DNA of 64,000 nt from Laetiporus sulphureus 93-53. Taxonomy: Eukaryota > Basidiomycota > Agaricomycetes > Polyporales > Laetiporaceae. Positions 1 through 11,851 of the stretch are shown here, in pieces. The stretch spans positions 5,834-69,833 of the forward strand of contig NW_024468573.1 of NCBI RefSeq assembly GCF_001632365.1. Reading direction: 5' to 3'. The notes under the pieces are model-generated. The model was not told where the DNA came from. It saw only the letters and a program-made list of their open reading frames with translations, and searched no databases. Within the stretch, counting starts at the first letter, position 1; each line of letters opens with the position of its first letter. A program made the position numbers and the translations under genes.

Positions 1-49
1 TTATGTAATCACATAGCCACAAGCGCGCTCAATCTTTTCCTACTACCTC

Positions 50-216
50 AGCACTCGCATTATACATCGAGGCTGAGGTGAGTACCTACTGGACTCCTTT
101 ACTTAGTCTTTACTGATATACTGTAGTCACTCGTTTTCCTATGTGTCTACAGGTATTTATATAGCACTCGCATTATACATCGAGGCTGAGTCACTCGCTT
201 TCCTATGTGTCTACAG
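50..216. repeat. Short direct duplication, one copy interrupted by an intron-shaped segment
   Basis: A 54-nt unit occurs twice. Copy 1 is 50-77 plus 127-152; copy 2 is continuous at 163-216 and differs by one base that I can see. The 49-nt segment splitting copy 1 (78-126) starts GTGAGT, has a CTGAT branch-like site and ends CTGTAG, so it looks like a spliceosomal intron absent from copy 2. No long reading frame runs through either copy, so the host gene, if any, is unknown and may lie beyond the left edge. Confidence 0.7.
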
Positions 217-1349
217 CCCTCGTAAATTTTCACCTCGGACAATAGTACGTAGAAAACGCCATCGAGCGACGTGAGCGGATAGAAAGCAAGAAAGCTCAAC
301 AGGGGCAGCGCGATGACGAGGAGGAGGGGCGAACGTTACGTAAACTACTTCCTAAAAGGTGTCGAACTGCAGCGACGATTATTACGTAAGCCATTCGCGT
401 CCACATTCTGTCAATAGCCAAATTACTTTGTTATTTGGAATAAGCGCCCAAGCTTTGTGACGACGTTGATATTGAGTCAGTTCGTCGAGCTCCGACTCAG
501 TTAATGAGATATCATTGACCGAGTCTGATCAAGCTCGACGAACAGCTTATTCTTCCAGGAGATGTGGTTCTGATAGAAAGTCTTATTTTGATAAGCTTGC
601 TGGCCAGTCATATGCATGACGTCCTCTTTACCTGCATTTGCAGGGTTCAACGCAGATGACACATTCACTCGGTCGGACTGCATTTACAAACATCATCACT
701 CAGAGCGCACTTGGCAAGTCTACATTTTAAAAGCGGACTGTATCCTTCCGTGGGGTCAGCACTACAGGTCATCGTAGGTGTTATCGAGAAGGAAGTCGTT
801 CAAGCGAACGTGTGGGCGTAATGGCATCCTGCCACATCTACATGCCATCGGCTGTACCATCTTTCAGGCAGTGTCAATCTTGAGTTCCGCAACAGTCAAT
901 GCATATCAGGAATTCTGCTTGTTGCACCATTATAGAAGTGAGTATCATCATGCCAGAGATGATTAAGCACATGCATTCCGAACACTCACACTTACGCCTT
1001 TCCTTCCTCAGTAGTACTATGTAATCGAGATGGCGTAAACTCGGCAGCATCATGTTACAATGTTCGTGGTCTTGGTGCTCCCTCCGCATCCCCTCGCCCC
1101 GGAGACAGCGCAGGAGACGGATAATGATCATGACCGTACGATTATAATCATGCTGGAGCAGTCCGAATCATTTCACTTGCCTGATTCGCTAACTCATCAT
1201 TTTCTTGACTAGCAGACTGTTTGTGAATCTACGGTGTATATATTGCGGGTATGCGCGTCTTGAAGGTTCAACACCTCTTATTTCCGCCCTCCATCATCGC
1301 CTGTCCTCCCACCTCATAATCCACACTTAAAGTCCCTCTGCTGTACATA
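217..1349. other. Intergenic, no supported gene
   Basis: Only short open frames without coding-like composition or family motifs are present on either strand. The last 100 bases before 1350 are pyrimidine-rich, as in fungal promoters. Confidence 0.5.
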
Positions 1350-1634
1350 ATGGCTTACACTCACGCGACGAAGTCCCTCGCTCAGCGCCTTGGCCTGAAG
1401 ACGCAAGGCAAGGGCACGTCCCGCAGCCGGCCTGCGACGGACATAGCCGACTTCAAGCTCGAGTGCGGCCTGACCTCTCTCGACGCTGCGCAGAAGCCGC
1501 GCCGGCAGATCACCAAGGTCGGCGAGGTCGTCGTCAACTGGGGCGCGTGCGGCGCATACACCCTGGACTGCACACTCTTGCCGCTGGACGTGGCGCGGGA
1601 GCGGATGGAGATCTCACACCGTGCGTTCTTCTGA
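1350..1634 (+). CDS. Small hypothetical protein (weak)
   Basis: A 94-codon frame starts at an ATG in good fungal context after a pyrimidine-rich leader (1290-1349). Third positions are G/C-rich as in coding exons of this genome, and the product is Lys/Arg-rich at its N-terminus (MAYTHATKSLAQRL). A GTGCGT donor follows codon 91 at 1621, so the frame may continue into another exon, but I found no acceptor giving a convincing longer protein. I recognise no family. It could be the first exon of a larger or decayed gene. Confidence 0.35.
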   Translation: MAYTHATKSLAQRLGLKTQGKGTSRSRPATDIADFKLECGLTSLDAAQKPRRQITKVGEVVVNWGACGAYTLDCTLLPLDVARERMEISHRAFF

Positions 1635-3585
1635 ATGATGATTGCTTGCTAGGCATGTGTGCCTGTTGATGAATGCGCCGGACGCGGTGGGGACCTGGGG
1701 ATGCGGGACGTCCGCCGAGTTTCTAGGCCTCGGTGGATGGCTCGGAATGTCTCTTGGGATGAACCTCGCTGTCAGGCCAGCACGGTATGATGCAGATTCG
1801 TCTGTTGTCATGCTCTATAACGTTTCTTGTCTCGGACTCTTTACTAACCCTACTTCATCCCCCTGCACCGTTCCTTCCCTAGCCTCCTTGCCGCATTTTT
1901 GCCGTCGCCGCTCTGCATTGCCATGTTACATTACTCTCTGATCGATGTTCTTCCCCTTGAGACACACATTCAGCTTTTCATATGGAAATCTATGGCAACG
2001 ACGGTGCGCTGCGCAGCCAGAAGACAAGATCCGGACACGCGAATGTCACACCAGGTATGGCTGACGGTGCCGACGAGGCGTCAAGGGAAGGAGTCATGAC
2101 CCTGATGACCGCAACGTCGCGACTGGTGCCCGATGCCTTTCTAACTTGCATTCCGTCCTTAACACCTGCTCAATGAGCTTGCCTTTCCACCCTTTTCCAT
2201 AGGCTGCAGTTCTTCGAAACGAGAAAAGATTATTGGCGCATGCAAACTCAGGACCGAGCGGATGATGGGATGTGCTATGGGAGCCGTCGGCGAAGCGGAG
2301 GAGGGCTTGATCACCCCGATGAGCCCGTCTTCCCCGACGAGAGGTATACAACCAGTGTTGCCACAAGCTCTTTTTCGTCGCAAAGGCTTGCTCATCGTCA
2401 TATTTTCACGCAGGCGTAGATCGGACCGAGCGGCAAGTAGACGAGGCTGGACATACATCGCGTATTTCTTTGCTCTCAACCTCCCTTGCTTTGCTTATTG
2501 ATTCATTGTTTCCTCGGCATACAAGACTATACAGCGCATCATATTTCGGCGTATCCCGACCAGCCGACGCGTATTTGGCAGTTTCAATGATGGAGGCGCT
2601 CTGTCAACTCAGTGTGCGTATGAAATCTCTCTGCCTATTCGCCTCTTGTCCATGTTCTCTCCTCGTGCACTAGTCATTTAAATCACACCATAACGAGACT
2701 GAGGCTACACGAAGGGATAGATGGTACGGGAGGGACACCAATGGCGGGGCGGCGTGTGCATCAGGAACTGGCCACTCCTGGTGCATACATCTTCTTGTAG
2801 GCGGTGTTGTGGGGGCCGAGAGGGGAACCAGAGAACGTTAAAAGCTTAATGTTACGTATTTTCAGACTGGTCCCAATCGTAACCAGAATTCTAATCCAGG
2901 CTGTTGTATAAGGATTCACGCATATGAAGGCGAAAGGCTGGTTCGGGTGACCACACGCGCGCACGGTGGCACAAGAGACAAAGGGCCAGCCGTAACTGGC
3001 AAGCGCCGAGCGCTCGAGCGCTCCCCTCAGACCGCGTGTTATACACGTGTTCTCAGCCATCATCTAGCCGCCGTCGCCGCTGCGCGAAGCGCCGCCGAAT
3101 GTCTGCCATCTGAATCGCGATGGCAAGACCCACACTTTCATGGAAAGCAGACAGCTGAGTCGTCTGCATCTCAGCTTTTCGTGCCACTTGTTACTTGCTG
3201 TCTAGGCATTTGCATGACTGCCGTTCAGACGGTTGAGGTGGCCGTGTCCCATATAGCCCGCCACCTTCAAGACTAGGCCTTATTGTTCTCATCGATCAGA
3301 GGCGATGCATACGACTACATAAGGTCGCTAACACGCGTGTTCCTGTTGTTTCCCCCCTCCTCTCTCCCCTCACCTTCTGCCTGCGCGCTGTTGTTACCAC
3401 GTCCCAATCTGTGGCAGCGTCGCATCCATTGTCCACCTACCTCTTGGCTCGTCCACATATCCTTTTGCGTCTTTCGCTCTCTCTGCTTCTTATTCTCGCT
3501 GCGCGGGCTGTCTGCACTGCTGTTAGTTCTCGCCTTGTGCTTCGACCCACCCACCAAAACGGTCCAACACCTCGCCCCGTCTCTC
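1635..3585. other. Intergenic, no confident gene
   Basis: Many short frames overlap on both strands, none with a convincing protein. The only coding-like scrap is on the minus strand at 2763-2845: it ends in a stop, is preceded by an AG, and contains PHNTAYKKMYAPG. It may be a relict last exon. Confidence 0.4.
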
Positions 3586-5102
3586 ATGCGCCAGTGTACA
3601 CACTGCCAGCCTCGACACGCTCGGCCCTATCCTGAGTCTCGGGATCCTGGCCCTCTGTTAGGCGACGTTTACAGCATCCGGGAATCAATGCACGCGCCTT
3701 TGATCCTCCTTCTTGGCTTGTGCAATATTCCCTCGATGACTCGGTATTTCACGGACTTGTTGGTGTCCAGAGGCAAAATCCGGCCCTGTGCTATCATAGA
3801 CTTGTACAAGGAGAACGGCAACACTATGGTAACCGTTTGTGCAATGGGGACCTTTGGAGGCGCCGATATCGACTCTTTACCTTTCGTGTTCCGACACTTT
3901 TTGGTTCCGATCTATCCGAACGGCGGCTCCGGGGACGCTCTGCACATACACACAATTCCTGAATGGAAAGCGGGAAGACCTGGATGGCTTCTGGCTGTCA
4001 AACTCAATACGGATCGCACGTTGCGAAGGCGGTGGCCATCAGCCACTGGTCCATCACCGAGCTTCAGCAGCGCCACTGTAAAACACATACGCGACCTCTG
4101 TCACTGGAAGATGAAACAGTGGAAGGACATGTGTCATGCCGATCCTTCTTTCCTAGATGAGCAGCGAAGAGAATACATGGTAAGCCTCAATCTCAACCAA
4201 CGAACCATGAACCGCTGCCAACGCCCACGCCCTCCTGCAGGATCACGTCACGATGCCAAGATCATGGCCCTCAGTACGTCCCTTCGTTAACCTAGGTGCA
4301 CAGTATAATGTTGATCATATGGTCGCTTGTTTCTTAGGTTACGCATCGGTCGCGTTCGCTGCAACGCTCGCACTCTGCAACCATTGTGCCGTCTGTATGC
4401 TCACATCCTCGGGAATCCTCTCTTCGGCGCGCTTCTAGCCTCAATAATCCACATGATGAGTTGCCTCGGGCTCCTCTGGGCGATCAATCATACACAAGCC
4501 CTCGAAGCCCTCGTACGGCATCCTTTGACAATACGGCTCACTGTTCATGGGATACGCTTGATAAGCATGATTGTGGTTCTAATTATATGTCTCACGACTT
4601 CTCCGGAAAGATATTGCGCGAAGAATTACCTCCGAGTCCTGACGGGCGACGTTTGTATCGCAACGACAGGTCTTATGACTACGCGGAACGTGATCATTTC
4701 TTCGATTCTGTCCACACAGATGACAGGGCCCGGGAGGACTACGCCGACCACTGGTATCGCTCTGATCCTGTCTATCAATCTGATAGCTTTTGGGGTGACG
4801 ATGCCGAACGTCGATATCATTCTGGCTCTGCCTACCTGCACAGTAGCATCTCAGACTGCGACCATTATCATGCATGGGAACCCTCTGCGTATCGTGACAG
4901 AAGCGCTAATCCCGCGGAAGATCCACTGCAGACGTCCTACAACATGGATACAAGGCGTTCCGTCGGGGAACATGCCGAGTGGCAAAGACCGGGTTACGAT
5001 TATCAGGAGGACACCCTTAACCGTTCAGAATGGCACTTCCCTGCATCAAATGGAGAGTCCGAGAGTGACCGTTGGCATTCGAGACATGAGTATGGATGGT
5101 GA
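3586..5102 (+). CDS. Uncharacterised basidiomycete protein, 463 aa
   Basis: Three exons, 3586-4179, 4241-4273 and 4338-5102, are joined by GTAAGC...CTGCAG (61 nt) and GTACGT...TCTTAG (64 nt) introns, both in frame. The start used is ATG 3586 (MRQCTHCQPRH); a downstream ATG at 3688 is possible, and the frame is open upstream to 3283. The N-terminal part (residues about 35-150) looks globular and contains TRYFTDLL, AIIDLYKEN, TFGGADIDSLPF and FLVPIYPN. After residue 200 the chain is rich in Ser, Tyr, Asp and Arg and is probably disordered. I do not recognise a domain. The next gene is on the opposite strand, so the two 3' ends converge. Confidence 0.6.
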
Positions 5103-5432
5103 CGAGTTACTCGGTGTGCTGATATTGCGCAGACAAATTTCGGCGTGCTCTGAAATGCTATCAGGAGCCGGTCGGTGTGGTTCGGTATTTATTATCAACG
5201 TTAATTGAACATGGAAATCACAACAGAATTATCAAGTATTCGTATGATATTTGGTGTATACTGGGGTACATTACAACTTACTCTGGGAAGATGTACAGCG
5301 TATCAACGATCTCGATGCAGACCGCTCGACAATCAGAAACCCAACATGCGAGAGAAAGGGGATGTATCCGAGCCTCATCGCTAAGGATGCATCGCTGTAG
5401 GGGACGTGGATCATCGAAACGATTGGTTCTCT
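5103..5432. other. Convergent 3' spacer
   Basis: This lies between the stop codons of a plus-strand and a minus-strand gene. It is A/T-richer than its flanks and probably holds both 3' UTRs. No separate gene is seen. Confidence 0.5.
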
Positions 5433-7064
5433 CTACGCGGAGCTTTGGATCCTCAGGCTCGCAAGCGATGACGAGATAGCCTGTAGTGCCATCGCGGTCG
5501 ATAGACCTCTGTTGCCGATCTTCTCCTTGGTGCTCGGGATAGTGTACATCCACCCAATTTCCCATCCTCCGTCATCGCATTGCAATGTTAAAAGCGTGCG
5601 CAGATCTACTGCATCGTATACCCCTGCAACGGCACATGCTGTGATCCGCATGGCAAGCATAAGGGGATCACCTGCCGCACCTATACGCTCCTCAACGCGC
5701 ACCTTGAACAAGGTTGCAAGCCTGCCGTGGAGTTCGGCATCTTTCGAAGAGCTGAGTAGACGTTCGACGAAGTATAGGAAGCATTCAGGGGTGGCATAAT
5801 AGCGCGTTCCATCGACGTATGCGCGGTGGAGGAGCACCTTGTGCACCCAGTCAAGAGTGCCTGGCAACTCGTGCCCACGACCATTCTTGTAAAATAATGT
5901 GAGTGTATTCGCGCATGCGCATGGATCAATGCGAGGCCGTGTGTAATCGTAATATATCTGTTCACGATGAGAATGAGTACGGTAAGCTTCCTGAAGAAAT
6001 GAGGATCCAACCTGAATGATGCCATCTTGGTTGACGTATTCCAACATCTCATCAAGCACAGCGTGAAGAATGGCAGGATTACTATCGACGACACTGAATG
6101 CCAACGCAGTGGTGTCGAGATCATCAGGGACTGAATGGAAGTTTGCATTGTTATCGTCTACGAGAGGATGAGAGGGGCGATATATTCGTGAGCCCGTGGT
6201 TCTCCGCACAGATGTTTGACTTACTGTTAAAGAAATTCCACGTCCTTCGAGGGGTAGTGAAGGATGCAACAGAGCTAGTTGATAGGATTAATGAGATTAT
6301 AGCAAGCCGTTGCGAATAACGTACGAGTCCCCGGTCGCCTCCCGAATGAGCAGCAGAGCAAAATTCTCGTACACTACATTGCCAGCATTCGTCATGGAGT
6401 ATAGCCTTTTCGCATTGCTTCGCAAGTACTGGAGTCCTCGTTCGACGGGGTTTCCGCATTTGTTACGCAACTGTTTGATCAGGACGCGTGTGGACTCGAA
6501 CACTATGCCGTGGAAACCGAGTGAACGAGCGCAAACCACGTTGTCGATCTTGTCGTCGATAAACAAAACGCAGGATGGATCCATACTAGTTTGAGCAATC
6601 ACATACTGGTAGAATGACAGACTTGGCTTGCGGTAGCCAGCTGAAAAAGACGTGAAGACCTCGTCGAAGAGGCTCCAATCGATGGTATTAGCGGCACGCA
6701 GAAAATCGTACTCCGGAGCAGGGATGTTGGTCATGAGGTAGATATGTGGATACTGGTTGGATTGACCCTTCATTTCGCGTATAAAGGCTATCAGCTCGTC
6801 ATTTGCCCGAAGCGTTTCTCGCGCTTCGTGGAGAGCGCTCGCAATATCCTCGGGATCCACGCAATGTTCCTCGCCCAAGCGATTGTAGCAGTCTCGCTCG
6901 CTGAGCCTACCACATTCATACTCGCTCCAAGTGCTTGTAGAAAGCATCCGATGTAAGAGTTTGGAGGAAAATTTGCCTTGGCCGGATGGTTGGTCCTGAG
7001 ATGACCATGTCAGCAACACATCACCGAGGTCGAAGATAACAGCAAAGGGTGTTTCCAGCGCCAT
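5433..7064 (-). CDS. HAD-like/terpene cyclase fusion (drimane-type, albicanol-synthase-like)
   Basis: Exons on the minus strand are 7064-6325, 6274-6225, 6157-6012 and 5957-5433, giving 486 aa. The junctions keep frame; the third intron (54 nt, GTTGGA...ACAG) is itself open, so it is inferred from the family's shape. Residues 1-245 form a HAD domain: FDLGDVL (Asp12; Gly14 in place of the usual second Asp), LMTN (Thr112), RKPS (Lys146) and FIDD (Asp170/171). Residues about 255-486 form a class II-type cyclase beta domain with DLDTT (276-280), fitting DxDTT, plus YTRPRIDP and CDDGGWEIGW. This two-domain order matches Aspergillus AstC and basidiomycete AncC-like (+)-albicanol synthases, which protonate farnesyl diphosphate and then dephosphorylate the drimanyl product. 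The exact product here is inferred. There is no signal peptide, so it should act in the cytosol. Confidence 0.87.
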
Positions 7065-8194
7065 TTTATGGGAGAAAGAGCGCACATGTTGTGTAAGAAT
7101 GTAGTACCTACTTATAGCGTTGCATAGATCGGCACTGAAACACGCACGCTTGCGAGACAAGGCAATAGGTGGATCCGTTTCGTTCGAATTACCCGATCAG
7201 AAGGTGGGTCTGTCCGACTAACTATATCAAGCGTTATTAGATGCGACTAGTTTAGACAGTATTAACGTTACGACAACCATAGGCCCTGGAATGATGCGAG
7301 GCAGCAATCGTGCCACAGGAAATGGTATACTCAACTTTGAACCAATAGTCACTATAACATCACCGTCCGTGGTCGCGACAGAGGAGCTGTCTGGAAAGGT
7401 CTTCGCGAAACATATGCCTGTTCACACATGGATCAGGATCCGCCGGGGAGTGGGGAAGCTCACGGTCATTCAGAGGAAGAGAAACTGCCTTGTGCAGTAC
7501 AATGGGCCTAACTGTGGCGTGGTGCAGTAAAGTTCGAGGATGTCGAGCTCTCACACTAAGTATGCTGCCGAAGCACATATTAGGTCTGCTGCCATTGACC
7601 GAGATCGCGAGGATGAGTTCGCGGCGATGTGCACAGGTGTTGACGTTGATCGGTAAAGAAATGTGGCTTATGAGTACGAGAACGTGAAGCACAACGTTAG
7701 TTGACAGTACTACGCGAGCACCTGTTCTTCGGTATTTTTGCAGCGACGTCCTTACCTAAAGAAATACGATGTTCAATGTCGGGCGGACTATAGAGGTAGG
7801 TCACTGATAAAACATACTGCAAAGCTTCAAAGCTTCATGGTGTATCGCAGACTTCGGGGCTAATGGACAAAGTAATGCATCATAGTCGTGGGAGTGACTG
7901 CCTGTTTCGGCAACTTGAGCGACAGGCGCCAATCTATCATGAGCGCCTTCGTCTTGACCATTCAAATTGGCACGCGTGTTAAACAGCCTCGCACCATGCT
8001 CATCGAAGCCTGTTCATTAACGTTGCATGGTTACTTGGCAGTTCCTCTCACTTTTGTGGGGCATTCGTTCGCTGTCGCATCCGTCGCATCGCGGCATGAA
8101 ATCGACTGCTCTTCAAGGAATCTTTAGATCACATTGATCCGCTTGCGGTCGCCGTGGCAGGTCCCAAATTCATTACTATCCAAAGTCATAAGCA
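7065..8194. other. Divergent promoter region between terpene cyclase and protein A
   Basis: The two flanking genes point away from each other, so this 1.1 kb holds both promoters. Short frames at 7291-7530 (+) and 7360-7692 (-) overlap and show no family motif. No gene is supported. Confidence 0.5.
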
Positions 8195-9533
8195 ATGCCG
8201 GGCATTGTTCCGTCTATTGGGACGTACCTGGCCATTCGCCTCGATTCAGAGGCAATGGTTAAGCACTTCGAGGATGCTGAACTGTCGAGTGCAGCTCGAG
8301 CAATGGACCCAAAGTTGTACATTGGATACGTTGCACAGGTACCGATTGCTTTCTCGCGTGCGTATTTGATCATTTGCAGGACACTGACACCTCATGTTCT
8401 CCAGTCGCAACAGCCGCCTCTACCCAATAGACCAACGCACCAATGTCAGATTGCATTCGTTGGCCAGGGCCTTCCACAACGATCGAAAGATGAATTTACA
8501 CCAGCCGACATGTGCGTTCCAATCTTCCCAAACACCGAGCACCCGCTTTCTCGCGACAATCTTCGACCTTCGACACCATTTCCATTCCCGAACTGCTACC
8601 AATACAACTCTGTTCAGTGCACCGTCAGGATTCCCACCGCGGTATACCCGATTGAAGACGGACTCTTTCTTCCGCACACAGAGGTATCCAAGCATGATCG
8701 ATATGCGGTAGAGGATGTCTATCGCCGCATGGCGCTGCGTGATGGTAGACAATCAGGCTTGGGAGGGAACGAGGGGACCTTTTCGTATGATTCTGGCACG
8801 GACTCTCAGATAGAATCCGATCTACTTTCGAACGATCGCGATGATCGAGACAACGCAGCTCAAGTAGTCCACAGAAAGGCGGACTCTGCTAGTCATCTCG
8901 CGTCCGATGATGTCTCTGCCGCACCGCTCAACGACGGCCCTCCATCCGGCGTCGACAGCAGTAGTCTCGAAGGCAGTAGTCGGCCCGAGTCCATCACCCC
9001 GCCGGACACAGAACAACGCCAAGGCGACGTTCAGAGCGATGACGACTCCGCTGTGTCAACGATTGGAAGCGGAGCTGGCGAGATGATTCGGACTTTCACT
9101 TCATCCAATATTGTCACGACAGACATTATTGCGGACGAGCCGGGCGCGGATCCCGACGTCGTGCCATTGGTTCAAATATCTCTCAAATTGTCAGAAGTCG
9201 ACATCGTGAGGGACCCATCGGGGTTCCTGGATGAAGTGGCAGAGATCGTACAGTACGCGCAATTCCGCTTTTGAACATCTGCGTTGTTTTAAGGCACACT
9301 GCAGACTGATCAAGGCGTTCCGGGAGAGAGAACAGCACGAACTCGCCACTCGTAGCGTTCAGCGAATGCATGGGCATACGGACAGCTCGAACGGTTCCTG
9401 GGTCGATGTGGATTCTTATATGGCCTCGCTGATGAACAATACAAATGTCGAGGAGAACCAACAGTCACAAACGCCTCTGAATTGGCAACAGAGTTCGTAT
9501 CTATGGCCGCGCAGCTCTTCTCCGTGCAGCTGA
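8195..9533 (+). CDS. Lineage-specific hypothetical protein A (paralogue of the 27573-29398 gene), 406 aa
   Basis: Exons are 8195-8338, 8405-9252 and 9305-9533. The first exon is exactly 48 codons, as in the paralogue at 29255-29398, and both later junctions fall at matching positions and phases. Shared blocks are GTYLAIRLD / GSYLVLRLD, PK.Y.GY, the cysteine block QCQIAFVGQGLP / RCHIRFVGQGLP, CVPIFPN / SVPILPE, and PFPFPNCYQYN / PFPFARCYQYN. The middle (about residues 170-300) is Ser/Asp-rich and likely disordered; the end keeps a short charged helix (LIKAFREREQ). There is no signal peptide or membrane segment. The function is unknown. The first intron is 66 nt and open, and was placed using the paralogue. 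Confidence 0.75.
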
Positions 9534-10496
9534 TGTGGCATCTCTTTATAGAAACGCGCGCGCGTGCTGCACGGGCAATACGAAATCCACAGCGGACAGC
9601 CGAAAAGGTGCTGTTACGGGTCCGGGGTGCACTGAGATCTCATTTGTGTTTGCGATGAATGGGCTGCTGGCACTGTGTTCGTCTCCTTTGTGCGTGCTCG
9701 TAAGAGCATCCTTTCTTACAATCTGGCCTATTTATTGCTGCATTCATACTCATGGTGTTTCTTCATGCGAACTCTTTCGTCGATGTTCTCGGAATATCCT
9801 GGGCTGTAGTAACATTTCATCAATCTTTCTACTGCACGCTATCTCTCACATGTTCAATATTACCGTTCAATGCCTTATCGTAATGGAGTAGCAGTCGGGG
9901 CTTGCTACTATCCGCATCTGGCTGCTGTCCAGTTCGCTGTGCCTGTGCCTGCTATACCACGTTGCGGGTGGTGCGTCTCAGCATTTCCTTATAATGCAAT
10001 CCAATGGTGGACCCCTGCTCATTTTAGAGCGGCTAGGCTTAGGCCACAGATTGTCGCGGCAAATAATATCCACGATCTTGGAATTGCTTACGCCATACGC
10101 GATGCCTTACGATTTACGCTAGATCTCTGAGAGAGCTGGTAAAAACATTCATCCCCACAAGACGTCAACTTATGCTCATGCCGAGTACTTTATTTGACGG
10201 TAATCACTGTCAGGTATATGGCCCTGTGAGGATAGTCATTGCTCCAGAGTTGTGAGCGACCTCGACATGCAGTACATTACATTATCGAGTTGTTTTACAA
10301 CGGCACAAGAGTGAGTTCTACAGCGACTCCATCATGGACCAACAATCTAGGTTGATCACGCACTTGAGGTTTGCCTGAAGGACAACTATGTACAGAGATC
10401 AACACATACGTACAGGTAGTCAAATCTATCCACGCGATACACATAAACTGTCTCTCGGTGAGACAAAGGAGCAGCACGCTTCAAATAATAGATAGG
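9534..10496. other. Convergent spacer, no supported gene
   Basis: This separates protein A (+) from the J-protein gene (-), tail to tail. It holds short hydrophobic frames (for example 9535-9891) with no splice-consistent extension and no motif. Confidence 0.5.
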
Positions 10497-11851
10497 TCAT
10501 TCGCCTCCCGCTGCCTCCCGCTCTCTGATATCTCGCTCAAGGCGTGCACGTTCTGCCTGGCGTAGACGCATCAGAGTGAGCGATTCGTAGTCCAGACCAG
10601 CAGCGCTCTCCGCGGAGCTGATTGAAGGTGTTACTGGTTGAGCATTAAGATCAGGCTACAACAGCAGGGTCAGATAGTTGCCATAGCCTAGCAGCGTACG
10701 ACTCACGAAAGTAGATGGGAACGACGAGAAAGGAGAAGATGATGTCGTCGACTCACGAACCCCAGTTGAGGATTCTGGCGGTTGAGCAGCGCCCGCTGCT
10801 GCTGGTGCTGAGACGTTTGTCGCTTTCTTGTCTCGGGCAGGCTGCTCGTGCGGCACCCCGAGCTTACCCATCTTCTTCAACCATCCGATCAATTCTGGCT
10901 CCTTATCCTCTCCCCAGTTCACCTCGATACCCGCCAGTCCGCTCTCTGCTCGCCCACTTGCGCATACCGCGGCAAAGGCGCCACCGATTTGACGGAACGG
11001 CACGAGTGCAATGACGCGCTTCGGTTTCTTGGGCGGCGAAGGTTTGAGCAGAAGCTTAATGGAGTCCTCGTCGACCTTGCCGAAGCGCGAGAGCAACTCG
11101 ACGAGGCTTGCCGGTGTAGTGAGGGAGGGATGGGAGGACAGAGGGTACTTCAGGCGGACTGTCGTGTCAAGGTCGCCTAAAAACTCATGAGATGACTATG
11201 CTCCAAAGGGGGGATACGTGGACCTCACCTAACGCAGGAGGCTCGTATTCACTCGTCCGAGCCTGTTGTGCCGCCTCCATCTCCACCTCTCGCTCCCGGA
11301 GCTTTCGTTCTCGTTCCTCGCGCAGCTTCCGACCCTCCTCCATGAGACGCTCGTTCTCGCGCTGCCGTGCCCTCTCCTCCTCATTCTTGTCCAGGCGTGC
11401 CTTCTTGAACGCGCGCTCGCGCGCCTCAAGCTCCTCCACGAGACCCTTGCGCTTCGCGTCGTATGACGCAAATCGGACCTTCCGCGCCTCCTTGATCCTC
11501 ACTTTCGCATCCAGCGCCATGCGCCGGAGCGGGTCGAGCAGGAGTTCATAGGCCTGGTTGAGTTCGTGGAACTTGCGTGCTGTGGAAGCGAGGTTAGCGT
11601 CAGAAGTGTGAAAGATGGATAATGGATTAAAGCATACCTGCATCTGGGTTTCCACGGTTCTTAATGAGAGAACTTGGGTCAGAGAGCGAGGTTCAAAATC
11701 CACTTGTTGAATGTAATATTGTGGCGAGACTTACCCTGTCTGGATGAACTTTGAGCGACCGTTGCCGGTATGCTGTACGGATTTCTGCCTCTGTTGCCTC
11801 AATTGTCAGACCGAGGAGCTCGTATGGATTCGTTTCTTCTGCCCCGGACAT
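10497..11851 (-). CDS. DNAJC17/Cwf23-like J-domain plus RRM protein, 372 aa
   Basis: Five exons on the minus strand: 11851-11735, 11659-11638 (a 22-nt microexon), 11579-11229, 11176-10707 and 10655-10497; the total is 1119 nt and stays in frame. The J domain starts NPYELLGL, carries the diagnostic HPD at the end of exon 1 (KVHPDR) and continues through NRGNPDAARKFHELNQAYE. A long Glu/Arg/Lys coiled coil follows, and then an RRM-like fold (VRLKYPL ... LLSRFGKV ... RVIALVPFRQIGGAFAAV). The end is LMRLRQAERARLE. Human DNAJC17 and S. pombe Cwf23 share this order and belong to spliceosome-associated complexes, so a nuclear role in splicing is expected. The assignment rests on domain order. Confidence 0.88.

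Noticed and set aside
4327..5208. 293-codon plus-strand ORF overlapping the 3586-5102 gene
   Set aside because: The frame at 4338-5102 joins two upstream exons at consensus splice sites; this alternative frame does not, and its hydrophobic composition looks like a shadow.
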